Origin: Pseudomonas paraglycinae
GTDB lineage: Bacteria > Pseudomonadota > Gammaproteobacteria > Pseudomonadales > Pseudomonadaceae
Direction of reading: 5' to 3'
Assembly (NCBI RefSeq): GCF_021601625.1
Contig: NZ_BQHR01000011.1
Coordinates: 124,001-188,000 of the forward strand
Length of the DNA: 64,000 bases
The first letter of the stretch is position 1. Each line of letters starts with the position of its first letter. The notes beneath the pieces were generated by a model that was given only the letters and a program-made list of their open reading frames with translations, made no database searches and was not told where the DNA came from. The position numbers were made by a program, and so were the translations under genes. Below are positions 51,964 to 60,271 of this stretch, piece after piece.

Positions 51964-51990
51964 TTCCCTGTTGAAGGCGTCTGCAGGGAA
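51964..51990 (-). promoter_or_regulatory. hairpin sequestering the ribosome-binding site of TonB receptor 2
   Basis: In the transcript UUCCCUG and CAGGGAA form a 7-bp stem with a 13-base loop. The 3' arm holds the AGGGA Shine-Dalgarno sequence, 8 bases before the AUG, mirroring the structure before the first receptor. Confidence 0.6.
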
Positions 51991-52008
51991 TGAGCAGCGG
52001 GCCGGCGC

Positions 52009-52032
52009 TTTTTATAGGGGGACGGATAGACC
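52009..52032 (-). promoter_or_regulatory. promoter-like motif GGTCTA-N9-CTATAAAAA upstream of TonB receptor 2
   Basis: The minus strand reads GGTCTATCCGTCCCCCTATA, 54 bases before the receptor ATG and 15 bases after the FecR stop. This implies a separate, probably ECF-sigma-driven, promoter for the receptor. Confidence 0.65.
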
Positions 52033-52046
52033 GGGAAGTTATGGAT

Positions 52047-52994
52047 TTATAACCGTGCTTCGATGCTGACCCAGTACGGGTTGTGCCAGGTGACGCGGAT
52101 CGGCAGCGAACGCTCCAGTAGTTGCAGCGTGCGGTCGCTGTCGTCCAGCGGATAGAGACCGCTGAGGCGCAAACCGGCGACCTCGGGGCTCAGGTGCAGG
52201 ATGCCGCGACGGTAGCTGCGCAGGCTGTCGATGACTTCGCTCAAAGGGCGATCACGCACTTCAAGCCGCCCTTGCACCCAGGCACTTTCCTGTCCTTTGC
52301 TGCGTTCCAGCGCGAGGATTTCCTGTCTGTTGAACAGCAGACTTTCGCCGGCCTCCACCACTTGCCGCGCGCCGCTGGCGGTGACCACTTCGACCTGTGA
52401 ATGCAGCATCACCAGCCGCGTTGAATCGTCACCGCGCTGCACCAGGAATTTGGTCCCGAGCGCACGCATCCGCCCGTGCTCGGTTTCGACCACAAACGGT
52501 CGGGCCAGATTTTTCGCCACATCGATCAGCAGCTCACCGCTGCGCAAGTCCAGCAAACGTTCGAGATTGTTGAAGCGCGGCACCACGCGGCTGCGGGCAT
52601 TGAGGGTCAGAGCGCTGCCATCCTCCAGCGTGAATTCCCGACGCTCGCTGGTACCGGTCGACAACTCGCCAGCCTCGGGCAACCAGCCATAACGTCGACC
52701 GAGCAAACCGGCCAGCACCGCGATACCGAGCACACTCAAACTGCCACTGAGGAATCGGCGTCGACTGGACGGTGCATTCAAGCTGTGCAGCACACTCTCA
52801 CGCGGCAAGCCGCGCAGGTTCGAATGGCGCAGCAGATTCAGCCCGCCACCCATTTGCTCGATGATCTGCTGATGCCGTGGATCCGCCGTGCGCCAGGCGT
52901 CGAAGGCCGCACGCTCCTGCAAGCTGACGTGCCCCGATTGCAGCAGTGCCATCCATTGCGCGGCTTCGTCGATCAGCGTTTCGTCCGGCCTCAT
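52047..52994 (-). CDS. FecR-family anti-sigma / sigma regulator
   Basis: 315 residues from ATG 52994, overlapping the sigma gene stop (ATGA). The cytoplasmic N-terminus (DETLIDEAAQWMALLQSGHV) is the DUF4880 sigma-binding region. A single membrane segment at about residues 83-103 is preceded by an Arg cluster (SSRRRFLSGSL), reminiscent of the twin-arginine signals reported for some FecR-type proteins. The periplasmic FecR domain (REFTLEDGSALTLNARSRV, GTKFLVQ) and a C-terminal STN-like part follow. It transmits the ligand-bound state of the receptor to the sigma factor. Confidence 0.92.
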   Translation of the reverse strand: MRPDETLIDEAAQWMALLQSGHVSLQERAAFDAWRTADPRHQQIIEQMGGGLNLLRHSNLRGLPRESVLHSLNAPSSRRRFLSGSLSVLGIAVLAGLLGRRYGWLPEAGELSTGTSERREFTLEDGSALTLNARSRVVPRFNNLERLLDLRSGELLIDVAKNLARPFVVETEHGRMRALGTKFLVQRGDDSTRLVMLHSQVEVVTASGARQVVEAGESLLFNRQEILALERSKGQESAWVQGRLEVRDRPLSEVIDSLRSYRRGILHLSPEVAGLRLSGLYPLDDSDRTLQLLERSLPIRVTWHNPYWVSIEARL

Positions 52995-53497
52995 GCCTGC
53001 ATCGCCTGATAGCAACGCTTGAACGCTTCGACCATGTATTGCTGCACGCGGCTGGTGGACACGCCGAGGCGTTCGCCGATTTCGCTGTAGGTCAGGCCGT
53101 CGAGCTGGTGATAGAGAAACGCAGCCTTGGCCTTGGCCGACAAACCATTGAGCAAGCGATCCACCGCCAGCAGCGTTTCGATCACCAACTCCCGTTCCTC
53201 GGGCGACGGATGCACCGGTTCCGGCGCCAGTGCCAGGCTTTGCAGGTAAGCGCGCTCCAGATCCTGCCGGCGCCAGCCTTCATAGACCAGCCGCCGGGCA
53301 ATCGTGGTCAGCAGCGCGCGGGGTTCGCGAATCGCCAGCGGATCGGGCAGCGCCAGGACCCGAAGAAAAGTTTCCGAAGCAATGTCCTGTGCGCTGTGCG
53401 GGCAGCCGAGGGTACGGCTGACCGCTGCGCACAACCATCGGTAGTCCTTTTGGAACATTTGCCCGATGACCTGGTAATGCGGGTTGTGACTCCCCAT
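52991..53497 (-). CDS. FecI-type ECF sigma factor
   Basis: 168 residues from ATG 53497 with AGGGAG upstream. Region 2 is in the N-terminal half (YRWLCAAVSRTLGCPHSAQDIASETFLRVL in parts) and region 4 in the C-terminal half (LDGLTYSEIGERLGVSTSRVQQYMVEAFKRC in parts). These are the marks of iron-starvation-type ECF sigma factors. Gene order sigma-FecR-receptor is standard. Its likely targets include the promoter motif repeated before both receptors and yejA. I found no convincing Fur box upstream. Confidence 0.93.
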   Translation of the reverse strand: MGSHNPHYQVIGQMFQKDYRWLCAAVSRTLGCPHSAQDIASETFLRVLALPDPLAIREPRALLTTIARRLVYEGWRRQDLERAYLQSLALAPEPVHPSPEERELVIETLLAVDRLLNGLSAKAKAAFLYHQLDGLTYSEIGERLGVSTSRVQQYMVEAFKRCYQAMQA

Positions 53498-53795
53498 GCC
53501 TTACTCCCTGAAAACGGGCTCCACCCGCTGCGAAAATCCATGGATACGCCGGGATCTTCCGGCGGTGATCAGGGGTGCGACTGTGCTATAGCGCCTGAGA
53601 CATTTGAAGTAATAAAAAATCAGGATCAGCAAACCTTTGAGAATAAGGCACGTCGTCGCCACGGCAACATTGGCTGACACAACGTTGATCTCGATCAGTG
53701 GCGCCAGCCACGCCAGTCTCTAACCTTGAGCCTCCATCGATAGCCACGGACGGCTCACCGGGAGCCTGCGGCTGACCTTTCAAGGAAGAGCAATC
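53498..53795. other. intergenic region between the sigma gene and hypX-like gene
   Basis: 298 bases between divergent genes, including an AT-rich run (AAGTAATAAAAAATCAGG near 53610). I see no gene, clear terminator or recognisable Fur box. Promoters for both flanking genes must lie here. Confidence 0.5.
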
Positions 53796-55514
53796 ATGCG
53801 ATCACTCAACATCATTCTTCTGTCGTCGGCGTTCAACGGCCTGACCCAGCGTGCCTGGCTGGAACTGCGTCAGGCCGGGCATTCACCCAGCGTGGTGCTG
53901 TTCACCGATGAAGCCGCCGTGTGCGAGCAGATCGAAAACAGCGGCGCTGACCTGGTGATCTGCCCGTTCCTCAAGGATCGCGTTCCCCACGCGCTGTGGA
54001 GCAATCCGCAGCGTCCGGTGGTGATCATTCACCCCGGCATCGTCGGCGATCGCGGTGCCAGCGCACTGGACTGGGCGATCATGCGCGAGCTGCCGTCCTG
54101 GGGCGTGACCGCCCTGCAAGCGGTAGAGGAAATGGATGCCGGCCCGGTCTGGGCCACCTGCGAATTCAACCTGCCAACGGGGCTGCGCAAATCCGAGCTG
54201 TACAACGGTCGGGTCAGCGACGCGGCGATCCGTTGCATCCGTGAAGTGGTGGAGAAATTCATCGACGGCTTCGAGCCGGTGGCGCTGGATTACAACGATC
54301 CGACAGTGCGCGGGCGCTTGCAGCCGAACATGAAACAGGACGACCGCACCTTCAGCTGGCACGACTGCTCACGCTTCATCAAGCGCTGCATCGATGCGGC
54401 GGACGGCCAGCCCGGCGTACTTGCCAGCCTCGCCGGCGGGCAGTATTACGTGTACGACGCGCACCTCGATCAGCGCACCGGCATGCCCGGCGAGATTCTC
54501 GCGGTACACGACGACGCGGTGTTGGTGGCGACCGGTGATCACAGCCTGTGGATCGGCTCGCTGCGACGCAAACCGCAACCGGGCGAAGAAACCTTCAAGC
54601 GTCCGGCGCGGCATGTGCTGGCCGGAAAACTGGCGCACGTGCCGGTGCTGGACTGGTCGATTGCCAACGCACCGTTCAGCGACGAGCCGTATCAGCCGAT
54701 CCGTTATCGCGAGTCAGGCCGGGTCGGCGAGTTGACGCTGGAGTTCTACAACGGCGCGATGAGCACCGAGCAATGCCGGCGTATGGTCGAGGCGCTGCGT
54801 TGGGCCAAATCACGCGACACTCAGGTGCTGTTGATCAAGGGTGGACGCGGCAGTTTTTCCAATGGCGTGCATCTGAACGTGATCCAGGCCGCCGAAGATC
54901 CGGGTGCCGAAGCCTGGGCCAATATCCAGGCCATCGATGATGTGTGCGAAGAATTACTCAGCGCGCGGCAACTGGTGGTCAGCGGGGTCACCGGCAATGC
55001 TGGCGCCGGCGGTGTGATGCTCGCCCTGGCGGCTGACATCGTGTTCGCCCGTGCTGACATCGTGCTCAACCCGCATTACAAGAGCATGGGCCTGTACGGC
55101 TCGGAATACTGGACTTACAGCCTGCCCCGCGCCGTCGGCCCGGCGATGGCGGAACAATTGACCCAGGCCTGCCTGCCGGTCAGCGCTGCGCAGGCGCTGC
55201 AACTGGGCATGGTTCAGGAAATCGGCCCGCGCTGCCCGGACGAGTTCTCGCTGTGGCTGCTGCAACGGGCCAACAGTGTGCTGAGCGATCCGACCTATGC
55301 AGCGGTGCGGGAGCGTAAGTTGCGGGTCGATCATGTGCTGATCCGCCAATGCCGCGAGGCGGAGCTGCAAGAGATGCAGGAAGACATGCTGTACAACCGC
55401 AATCAGTTCGCCGAGAAGTGCCGCAACTTCGTCTACAAACGCAAGACCTGCTGTACGCCGGCGCGGTTGGTGGAGGAATGGGCTCGGGTGCGTGAAGTCG
55501 AAGTGGCTGACTGA
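53796..55514 (+). CDS. hypX: HypX/HoxX-like protein (formyltransferase plus enoyl-CoA hydratase domains)
   Basis: 572 residues from ATG 53796 with AAGGAAGAG upstream. Residues ~1-270 form a formyl-THF transferase-like domain (HPGIVGDRGASALDWAI with H79, then EEMDAGPVWATCEF with D114). Residues ~300-500 form an enoyl-CoA hydratase/crotonase-like domain (LLIKGGRGSFSNGVHLNVI, GAGGVMLALAADIVFARADI in parts). This two-domain layout is that of HypX/HoxX, which makes CO from formyl-THF through formyl-CoA for the NiFe-hydrogenase active site in aerobes. No hydrogenase or other hyp gene is in the window, so its role here may differ. A LysR regulator follows by 60 bases. Confidence 0.85.
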   Translation: MRSLNIILLSSAFNGLTQRAWLELRQAGHSPSVVLFTDEAAVCEQIENSGADLVICPFLKDRVPHALWSNPQRPVVIIHPGIVGDRGASALDWAIMRELPSWGVTALQAVEEMDAGPVWATCEFNLPTGLRKSELYNGRVSDAAIRCIREVVEKFIDGFEPVALDYNDPTVRGRLQPNMKQDDRTFSWHDCSRFIKRCIDAADGQPGVLASLAGGQYYVYDAHLDQRTGMPGEILAVHDDAVLVATGDHSLWIGSLRRKPQPGEETFKRPARHVLAGKLAHVPVLDWSIANAPFSDEPYQPIRYRESGRVGELTLEFYNGAMSTEQCRRMVEALRWAKSRDTQVLLIKGGRGSFSNGVHLNVIQAAEDPGAEAWANIQAIDDVCEELLSARQLVVSGVTGNAGAGGVMLALAADIVFARADIVLNPHYKSMGLYGSEYWTYSLPRAVGPAMAEQLTQACLPVSAAQALQLGMVQEIGPRCPDEFSLWLLQRANSVLSDPTYAAVRERKLRVDHVLIRQCREAELQEMQEDMLYNRNQFAEKCRNFVYKRKTCCTPARLVEEWARVREVEVAD

Positions 55515-55574
55515 ACGATGACGCGGTCCCGGGGCTGCCCGTACAATGCGCGCACCTCAACCACCGGCCCGCCC

Positions 55575-56438
55575 ATGGACATCGATCTCGCCCGCACCTT
55601 TCTGGAAATCGTCCGCCACGGCAGCCTCGCCGCGGCGGCGGAAAAGCTGTTCGTCACGCAGACTGCAATCACCGCCCGGGTCCAGAAACTCGAAAGCCAG
55701 TTGGGCAGCACGCTGTTCGTGCGCAACCGTGCCGGTGCGCGGCTGACCGCCAACGGCGAGGCCTTCGTGGTCTACGCCAATCAACTGGTGCAGACCTGGG
55801 AAGCGGCGCGCCGCGACCTGCCCTTGCCCGAGGGCTATCACAACGTGCTGCACATCGGCGGCGAGGTCAGCCTGTGCAACCCATTGATGCTCAGTTGGGC
55901 TGCCGAGCTGCGAGAGAAAATCCCCGGCCACGCCTTGCGCATGGACATCCGCGACGGCGAAAACCTGCTGCGCCAGCTCGAACTGGGCGTACTCGATGCC
56001 GCGCTGGTCTATCAACCGGAATACTGGCCAGGACTGCAGGTCGAGCAGGTGCTGGAAGAGAAACTGATTCTGGTGACCACGCCGGGCCGCCCTGCCCCTT
56101 ACGTGTACATCGACTGGGGCCCGGACTTCCGCCGCCAGCACGACGCAGCCCTGCCGGAAAAAGCCAAGGCTGCGCTGAGCTTCAACCTCGGCCCGCTGGC
56201 CCTGCAATACATCCTCGAGAACGGCGGCAGCGGCTATTTCCGGACCCGGGTCGTGCGCACCTATCTGGAAAGCGGCGCGCTGGAGCCGGTGACCAAAGCC
56301 CCGGAATTCGGCTACCCGACCTACCTCGTCTACTCCCGTGACCGCGACTCGGCGATCCTGCAACAGGCGTTCGATCTGCTGCGCGAAGTGATCAGGGCCG
56401 ATGACGACTGGTCGCAGCGCTGGAACCCGTTGAGCTGA
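55575..56438 (+). CDS. LysR-family transcriptional regulator
   Basis: 287 residues from ATG 55575 (MDIDLARTFLEIVRHGS). The winged helix-turn-helix is at residues ~1-60 (AAAEKLFVTQTAITARVQKLE in parts, LGSTLFVRNRAGARLT). The effector domain begins near residue 90 (VLHIGGEVSLCNPLML). It lies downstream of the hypX-like gene on the same strand rather than divergent, so it may be co-transcribed with it. Its target genes are unknown. Confidence 0.92.
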   Translation: MDIDLARTFLEIVRHGSLAAAAEKLFVTQTAITARVQKLESQLGSTLFVRNRAGARLTANGEAFVVYANQLVQTWEAARRDLPLPEGYHNVLHIGGEVSLCNPLMLSWAAELREKIPGHALRMDIRDGENLLRQLELGVLDAALVYQPEYWPGLQVEQVLEEKLILVTTPGRPAPYVYIDWGPDFRRQHDAALPEKAKAALSFNLGPLALQYILENGGSGYFRTRVVRTYLESGALEPVTKAPEFGYPTYLVYSRDRDSAILQQAFDLLREVIRADDDWSQRWNPLS

Positions 56439-56538
56439 CGGCCGCTATGCACCGGAGCATGGCACTTGTGACCTGAAGGTTGCCCCTGCACAAACGGCGG
56501 GATCGGCTACGCTGCCGGGATAACGACAATATCCGCAG

Positions 56539-57693
56539 GTGACCGCAGTGAGGCAGACCACCGAGGCTTTTCGCAGCCGCTACCGTGCGGCGATCCATCC
56601 CCGCTACAACCCGTGGCTGCACGGCGCGTTCGTGCTGCTGTTCGGTGTGTTGGCCATCGGCGCGTTCTGGAGCAGCGTGCACCAGGTGCAACCGCTGGAA
56701 TGGCTGACCGTGCCGCTGACTCTGCTGTTCTTCAATTTCGGCGTGTACATGGTGCACCGCCACCTCGGCCACCACAAAAAGAGCTTCGCCCGGATGTTCT
56801 ATGCCCGGCATGCCGGCGATCATCACAGCTTCTTCACCCCCGGCCACATGACCTACGACGGCGCCCGCGACTGGCGGGTGATTCTGTTCCCGGCCTGGCT
56901 GATCGTGCTGCACACGCTGGCAATCACCCTGCCTCTGTGGTGGCTGTTTGCGCAGGTCAACAGCAACGTCGCCGGGCTGTTCGGCGGCTGCATGGTGTTC
57001 GGTTACCTGACCTATGAAGTGTTTCACGCCTGCGAGCATCTGCCGCCGCAGAACCCGCTGACCCGCCTGCCGTGGATCCGCCAGATGCGCCGTCTGCACG
57101 AGCTGCATCACCGTCGCGAGCGCATGCAGGAGCGCAATTTCAATATCGTTTTTCCGCTGATGGACTACCTGTTCGGCACCCTCTACTGGGAGCCGGAAAC
57201 CGCCCCTCTGACCGATTCGAGAACGCCCATGACCCGCATGCAGCACACCGTCGACATTGCCGGCGATCCGATCGCCGTCCTCGCCTACGCCGCCACCGTC
57301 AGTCGCTGGCCGGAGTGGCATCCGTCTTCACTGAAGATCGACGGCCCCAGCGGTGCGCTACATGCCGGTGCGCGATTCGACGAGGACATTCACGCTGGCG
57401 GGCGTGAGGGGCATTTGCGCTGGGAGGTCACCGAATACCTGCCGGGCCGGCGCTGGTGTGCCCGGGCCCAAAGTGATCAGGGTCTGTCGTTGCGGCTGAC
57501 CTATGAATGCTCGGCGCACAACGATGCCACTCGGTTTGTACGAACCCTCGATTATCAGTTCGAGGGCATTGGCCTGCGCATTGCCAACCACTTGCTGCTC
57601 AAGCGTCGCATCGAGCGCGAATCGGCGGCTTCGATGCTGGCACTGCGTGACATGGCGACCCGGCACCTCGCTCTCGCGGGAGCCCACGTGTGA
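56539..57693 (+). CDS. fatty acid hydroxylase/sterol desaturase-family protein fused to SRPBCC-like domain
   Basis: 384 residues. The N-terminal ~225 residues have four membrane segments and the His clusters of di-iron membrane hydroxylases (HRHLGHH near 73-79, HAGDHHS near 91-97, HACEH near 161-165, HELHHRR near 187-193). After a short linker the C-terminal ~150 residues (MQHTVDIAGDPIAVLAYAA in parts, GARFDEDIHAGGREGHLRWEV in parts) look like an SRPBCC/polyketide-cyclase-type lipid-binding fold. The GTG at 56539 is used here; the GTG at 56548 has a better-placed AGGTG site and is an alternative. It overlaps the next gene by four bases. The lipid substrate is unknown. Confidence 0.82.
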   Translation: MTAVRQTTEAFRSRYRAAIHPRYNPWLHGAFVLLFGVLAIGAFWSSVHQVQPLEWLTVPLTLLFFNFGVYMVHRHLGHHKKSFARMFYARHAGDHHSFFTPGHMTYDGARDWRVILFPAWLIVLHTLAITLPLWWLFAQVNSNVAGLFGGCMVFGYLTYEVFHACEHLPPQNPLTRLPWIRQMRRLHELHHRRERMQERNFNIVFPLMDYLFGTLYWEPETAPLTDSRTPMTRMQHTVDIAGDPIAVLAYAATVSRWPEWHPSSLKIDGPSGALHAGARFDEDIHAGGREGHLRWEVTEYLPGRRWCARAQSDQGLSLRLTYECSAHNDATRFVRTLDYQFEGIGLRIANHLLLKRRIERESAASMLALRDMATRHLALAGAHV

Positions 57694-58766
57694 GATGGCG
57701 TTATCTGCTGTTGCTGCTGATTGTCGGCGTTCTGGCCTTTTTGTTGTTGATGCCGACCAAGGTCGAGCCCGTGGCCTGGACGCCGCAACCTGCGCCCTCG
57801 CTGACCGAAGGCCAATTCGCTGACAACCAGCGACTCAAGGGCGCGGCACAAGTTGGCCCAAGTGACATCGAAGGCCCGGAAGCGCTGCTGCTGGAAAACG
57901 ACTTTCTGATCACCGGGCTGCACGACGGACGCCTGCTGCGCACCAGCCTCGACGGCCAGCAGCGCAAAGTGCTGGCGGATACCGGCGGCCGGCCGCTGGG
58001 GCTGGCGCGGCATCCCAACGGTTTGCTGGTGATCGCCGACGGGGTCAAGGGTTTGCTGTCCCTTGATGCACAGGGGCAACTGGTGGCGCTGACCACCGAA
58101 GCCAATGGCCTGCCGTTCGGGTTTACCGATGACGTGGCCATCGACAAGTCCGGGCATTACGCCTACTTCAGCGATGCCACGAGTCGCTGGGGTTACGGCC
58201 ACGATGGCGAAGCGATCATCGAGCATGGCGGCGACGGACGCCTGCTGCGTTATGACTTCCAGACCGGCAAGACTGTCGTGCTGCTCGACAAACTGGAATT
58301 CGCAAACGGCGTGACGCTCGGCCCCGATGACGCCTATGTGCTGGTCAACGAAACCGGCGCCTACCGCATCAGCCGCTATTGGCTGACCGGGCCCAAGGCC
58401 GGCACCCATGACCTGTTCATCGACAACCTGCCGGGGCTACCGGACAACCTCGCGTTCAACGGCCGGGACCGTTTCTGGGTGGCGCTGTACACACCGCGCA
58501 ATCCGCTGCTGGATCGCACGGCTGAACTCCCGTTCGTACGCAAGATGATCGTGCGGGCCATGACTGTACTGCCCAAACCGGTGGAGAAGCGCGGGTTCGT
58601 GCTGGGCCTGGATCTGGACGGCAAAGTGATCGCCAATCTGCAGGATGCCAGCGCCGGCAATTACTCGCCGATCACCACGGTGCGCGAGTATGGCGAGTGG
58701 TTGTATTTCGGCTCGTTGAAGGCGACGCACATGGCGCGGCTGCCGTTGGAGGCAGCCTTGAAGTGA
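57690..58766 (+). CDS. SMP-30/strictosidine-synthase-like beta-propeller protein
   Basis: 358 residues from the GTG at 57690 (GTGA overlap with the hydroxylase). An N-terminal membrane anchor (RYLLLLLIVGVLAFLLLM) places the rest outside the cytoplasm. The repeats EGPEALLLENDFLITGLHDGR, RPLGLARHPNGLLVIAD, FTDDVAIDKSGHYAYFSDA, FANGVTLGPDDAYVLVNET and LPDNLAFNGRDRFWVAL (each in short form) are typical of the strictosidine synthase-like/APMAP six-bladed propeller. Members are lactonases or arylesterases. Tight coupling with the hydroxylase suggests a shared lipid or hydroxylated substrate. Confidence 0.85.
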   Translation: MRWRYLLLLLIVGVLAFLLLMPTKVEPVAWTPQPAPSLTEGQFADNQRLKGAAQVGPSDIEGPEALLLENDFLITGLHDGRLLRTSLDGQQRKVLADTGGRPLGLARHPNGLLVIADGVKGLLSLDAQGQLVALTTEANGLPFGFTDDVAIDKSGHYAYFSDATSRWGYGHDGEAIIEHGGDGRLLRYDFQTGKTVVLLDKLEFANGVTLGPDDAYVLVNETGAYRISRYWLTGPKAGTHDLFIDNLPGLPDNLAFNGRDRFWVALYTPRNPLLDRTAELPFVRKMIVRAMTVLPKPVEKRGFVLGLDLDGKVIANLQDASAGNYSPITTVREYGEWLYFGSLKATHMARLPLEAALK

Positions 58767-58781
58767 GGCGATGGCAGACGA

Positions 58782-58952
58782 TCAGTTGCTGGACCGATCA
58801 AACTTGTCCGGATCTTCATCCTCCGGCACCTCGTCGACCTTACGTTTTTCTTCGGGGTGGCGAACGGTATGCGCCGGACTGTTCGGCTCTGGATGCGTCG
58901 GAACCGGGTCGAATGCACCCTGCTCTTCACTGGGGAATTTTGGATCGTTCAT
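58782..58952 (-). CDS. small hydrophilic hypothetical protein
   Basis: 56 residues from ATG 58952 with a good GAGGTG site. It is very acidic and proline-rich (MNDPKFPSEEQGAFDPVPTH..., EDEDPDKFD) and probably disordered. No family is recognised. It is convergent with the propeller gene and lies upstream of other small stress-type genes. Confidence 0.65.
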   Translation of the reverse strand: MNDPKFPSEEQGAFDPVPTHPEPNSPAHTVRHPEEKRKVDEVPEDEDPDKFDRSSN

Positions 58953-59061
58953 AAGGCACCTCGTTGAGAGTCGCAAAGTGAAGACTCTGAACATTCGAGG
59001 TGCCGGTCGGGGCTGTCGTTCCAGTCTTTTCACCACCGAGTACCGGTGGCGCGACTGACGG

Positions 59062-59304
59062 TCAGGTTCGAGCCTGCAACTGCTCGACGATCTTGTCTTT
59101 GACCTGCAGGCGTTTCTCTTTGAGTTTCTTCAGGGTGTCGTCGCTCGGCGCATCCGAGGTCGCCGTCTCGGCCTTGACGACTTCGGCGTCCGCCTGGGAA
59201 TACTTGTTGATCAGTGCATCCAGATGTGGATCCGCGGTGCGTCGCTGCTGGATTTCTTCCTTTGTCAGTTTCAAGTCCTGTAACAAATCATGGGTCACCG
59301 GCAT
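59062..59304 (-). CDS. DUF465 (YdcH-like) small coiled-coil protein
   Basis: 80 residues from ATG 59304 with a strong GGAGG site. TADPHLDALINKYSQADAEV and the C-terminal LKKLKEKRLQVKDKIVEQL are the DUF465/YdcH pattern of two antiparallel charged helices. The function is unknown. It is divergent from the DUF4142 gene across 205 bases, in which no other feature is evident. Confidence 0.85.
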   Translation of the reverse strand: MPVTHDLLQDLKLTKEEIQQRRTADPHLDALINKYSQADAEVVKAETATSDAPSDDTLKKLKEKRLQVKDKIVEQLQART

Positions 59305-59509
59305 GGAACACCTCCGTCAGTTGATCGGTAGCCAACGCGACCGATTGCGCTGGCCAGGTATCAGAATGGCCTCGGTTGACCGGTTCTGTCGACCACCTGT
59401 CAGACCAGCGGTGCCCGTTCGTCGCCCTGTCGCAAATGCGATAAAACCTTTGGTCGGCCAATTCCCTCCATTGAATAACGCTCACAAAAACCTGCGTGGA
59501 GAAACACCA

Positions 59510-60031
59510 ATGGACGGATTCAAACTGCGTCATCTTTTCCTGGCCGTTGCGTTGAGCACCGGCATGGGCTCGGCTTTCGCCGCCACCGACAATGACTTCG
59601 TCGACAACGCCGCTGCCGGCGGCATCGCCGAAATCGAAACCAGCCGCCTGGCGCTGGAGAAGAGCCAGTCGGCCGACATCAAGGCCTTCGCCAACATGAT
59701 GATCACCGACCACGGCAAAGCCAACGATGAACTGGCGACGATTGCCAAGGCCAACGACATTGAAGTGCCGGACACCACGACCCTGGTCAAACAGGCCAAG
59801 GAAAAAATCCTCGACATGCGCGATGAGTCGTTCGATGCCGCCTATGCCAACAATCAGGTGAAGGCCCACGAAGAAACCATCGAGCTGTTCAAGAAACAAG
59901 CCAACACCGTGACCGATGACAAGGTCAAAGGCGCCACCGAACTCAAAGCCTTTGCCCAGAAAATGTTGCCGGGGCTGGAAAAACACTTGGCTGCCGCCAA
60001 GGAATTGCAGGCCAAGCACCCAAGCAAGTAA
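59510..60031 (+). CDS. DUF4142 periplasmic protein
   Basis: 173 residues from ATG 59510 with GGAG upstream. A signal peptide (FLAVALSTGMGSAFAATD) is followed by an all-helical, ferritin-like DUF4142 domain: FVDNAAAGGIAEIETSRLALEKSQSADIKAFA in parts, MMITDHGKANDELATIAK, and KMLPGLEKHLAAAKEL near the end. The His and Glu residues could bind metal. Such proteins are often stress-induced in Pseudomonas. The longer upstream frame was rejected as it lacks family sequence. Confidence 0.9.
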   Translation: MDGFKLRHLFLAVALSTGMGSAFAATDNDFVDNAAAGGIAEIETSRLALEKSQSADIKAFANMMITDHGKANDELATIAKANDIEVPDTTTLVKQAKEKILDMRDESFDAAYANNQVKAHEETIELFKKQANTVTDDKVKGATELKAFAQKMLPGLEKHLAAAKELQAKHPSK

Positions 60032-60045
60032 CCGCAACACACCTC

Positions 60046-60077
60046 AAGAGGCCGCCTCCATTGGACGCGGCCTCTTT
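60046..60077 (+). terminator. rho-independent terminator after DUF4142 gene
   Basis: AAGAGGCCGC and GCGGCCTCTT pair around the loop CTCCATTGGAC and are followed by T residues, 15 bases after the stop codon. Confidence 0.85.
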
Positions 60078-60271
60078 GCGTTGGGGCCTTGTTGCAGGCA
60101 AAAGATCAGCATTCCCGGCCACGCCGACTAGAGTTACCGGTGCGTTCCTTGCGGTAGATCAAAAATATCCTCGCGGGAACGAACAACTATTTCGAACGGC
60201 CAGGGTCATTCACTTCGCGCCGGTCATTTTCCGAAGAACCGGCCCCCAATTCGCAATGGAGCAACAGGCAC

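Noticed and set aside
53498-53795. A Fur box upstream of the FecI-type sigma gene
   Set aside because: No stretch approached the GATAATGATAATCATTATC consensus convincingly, although iron control would be expected.
60160-60210. GGGAAC near 60175 as an ECF-type -35 element for rsbR
   Set aside because: No matching -10 element occurs 16-17 bases downstream.
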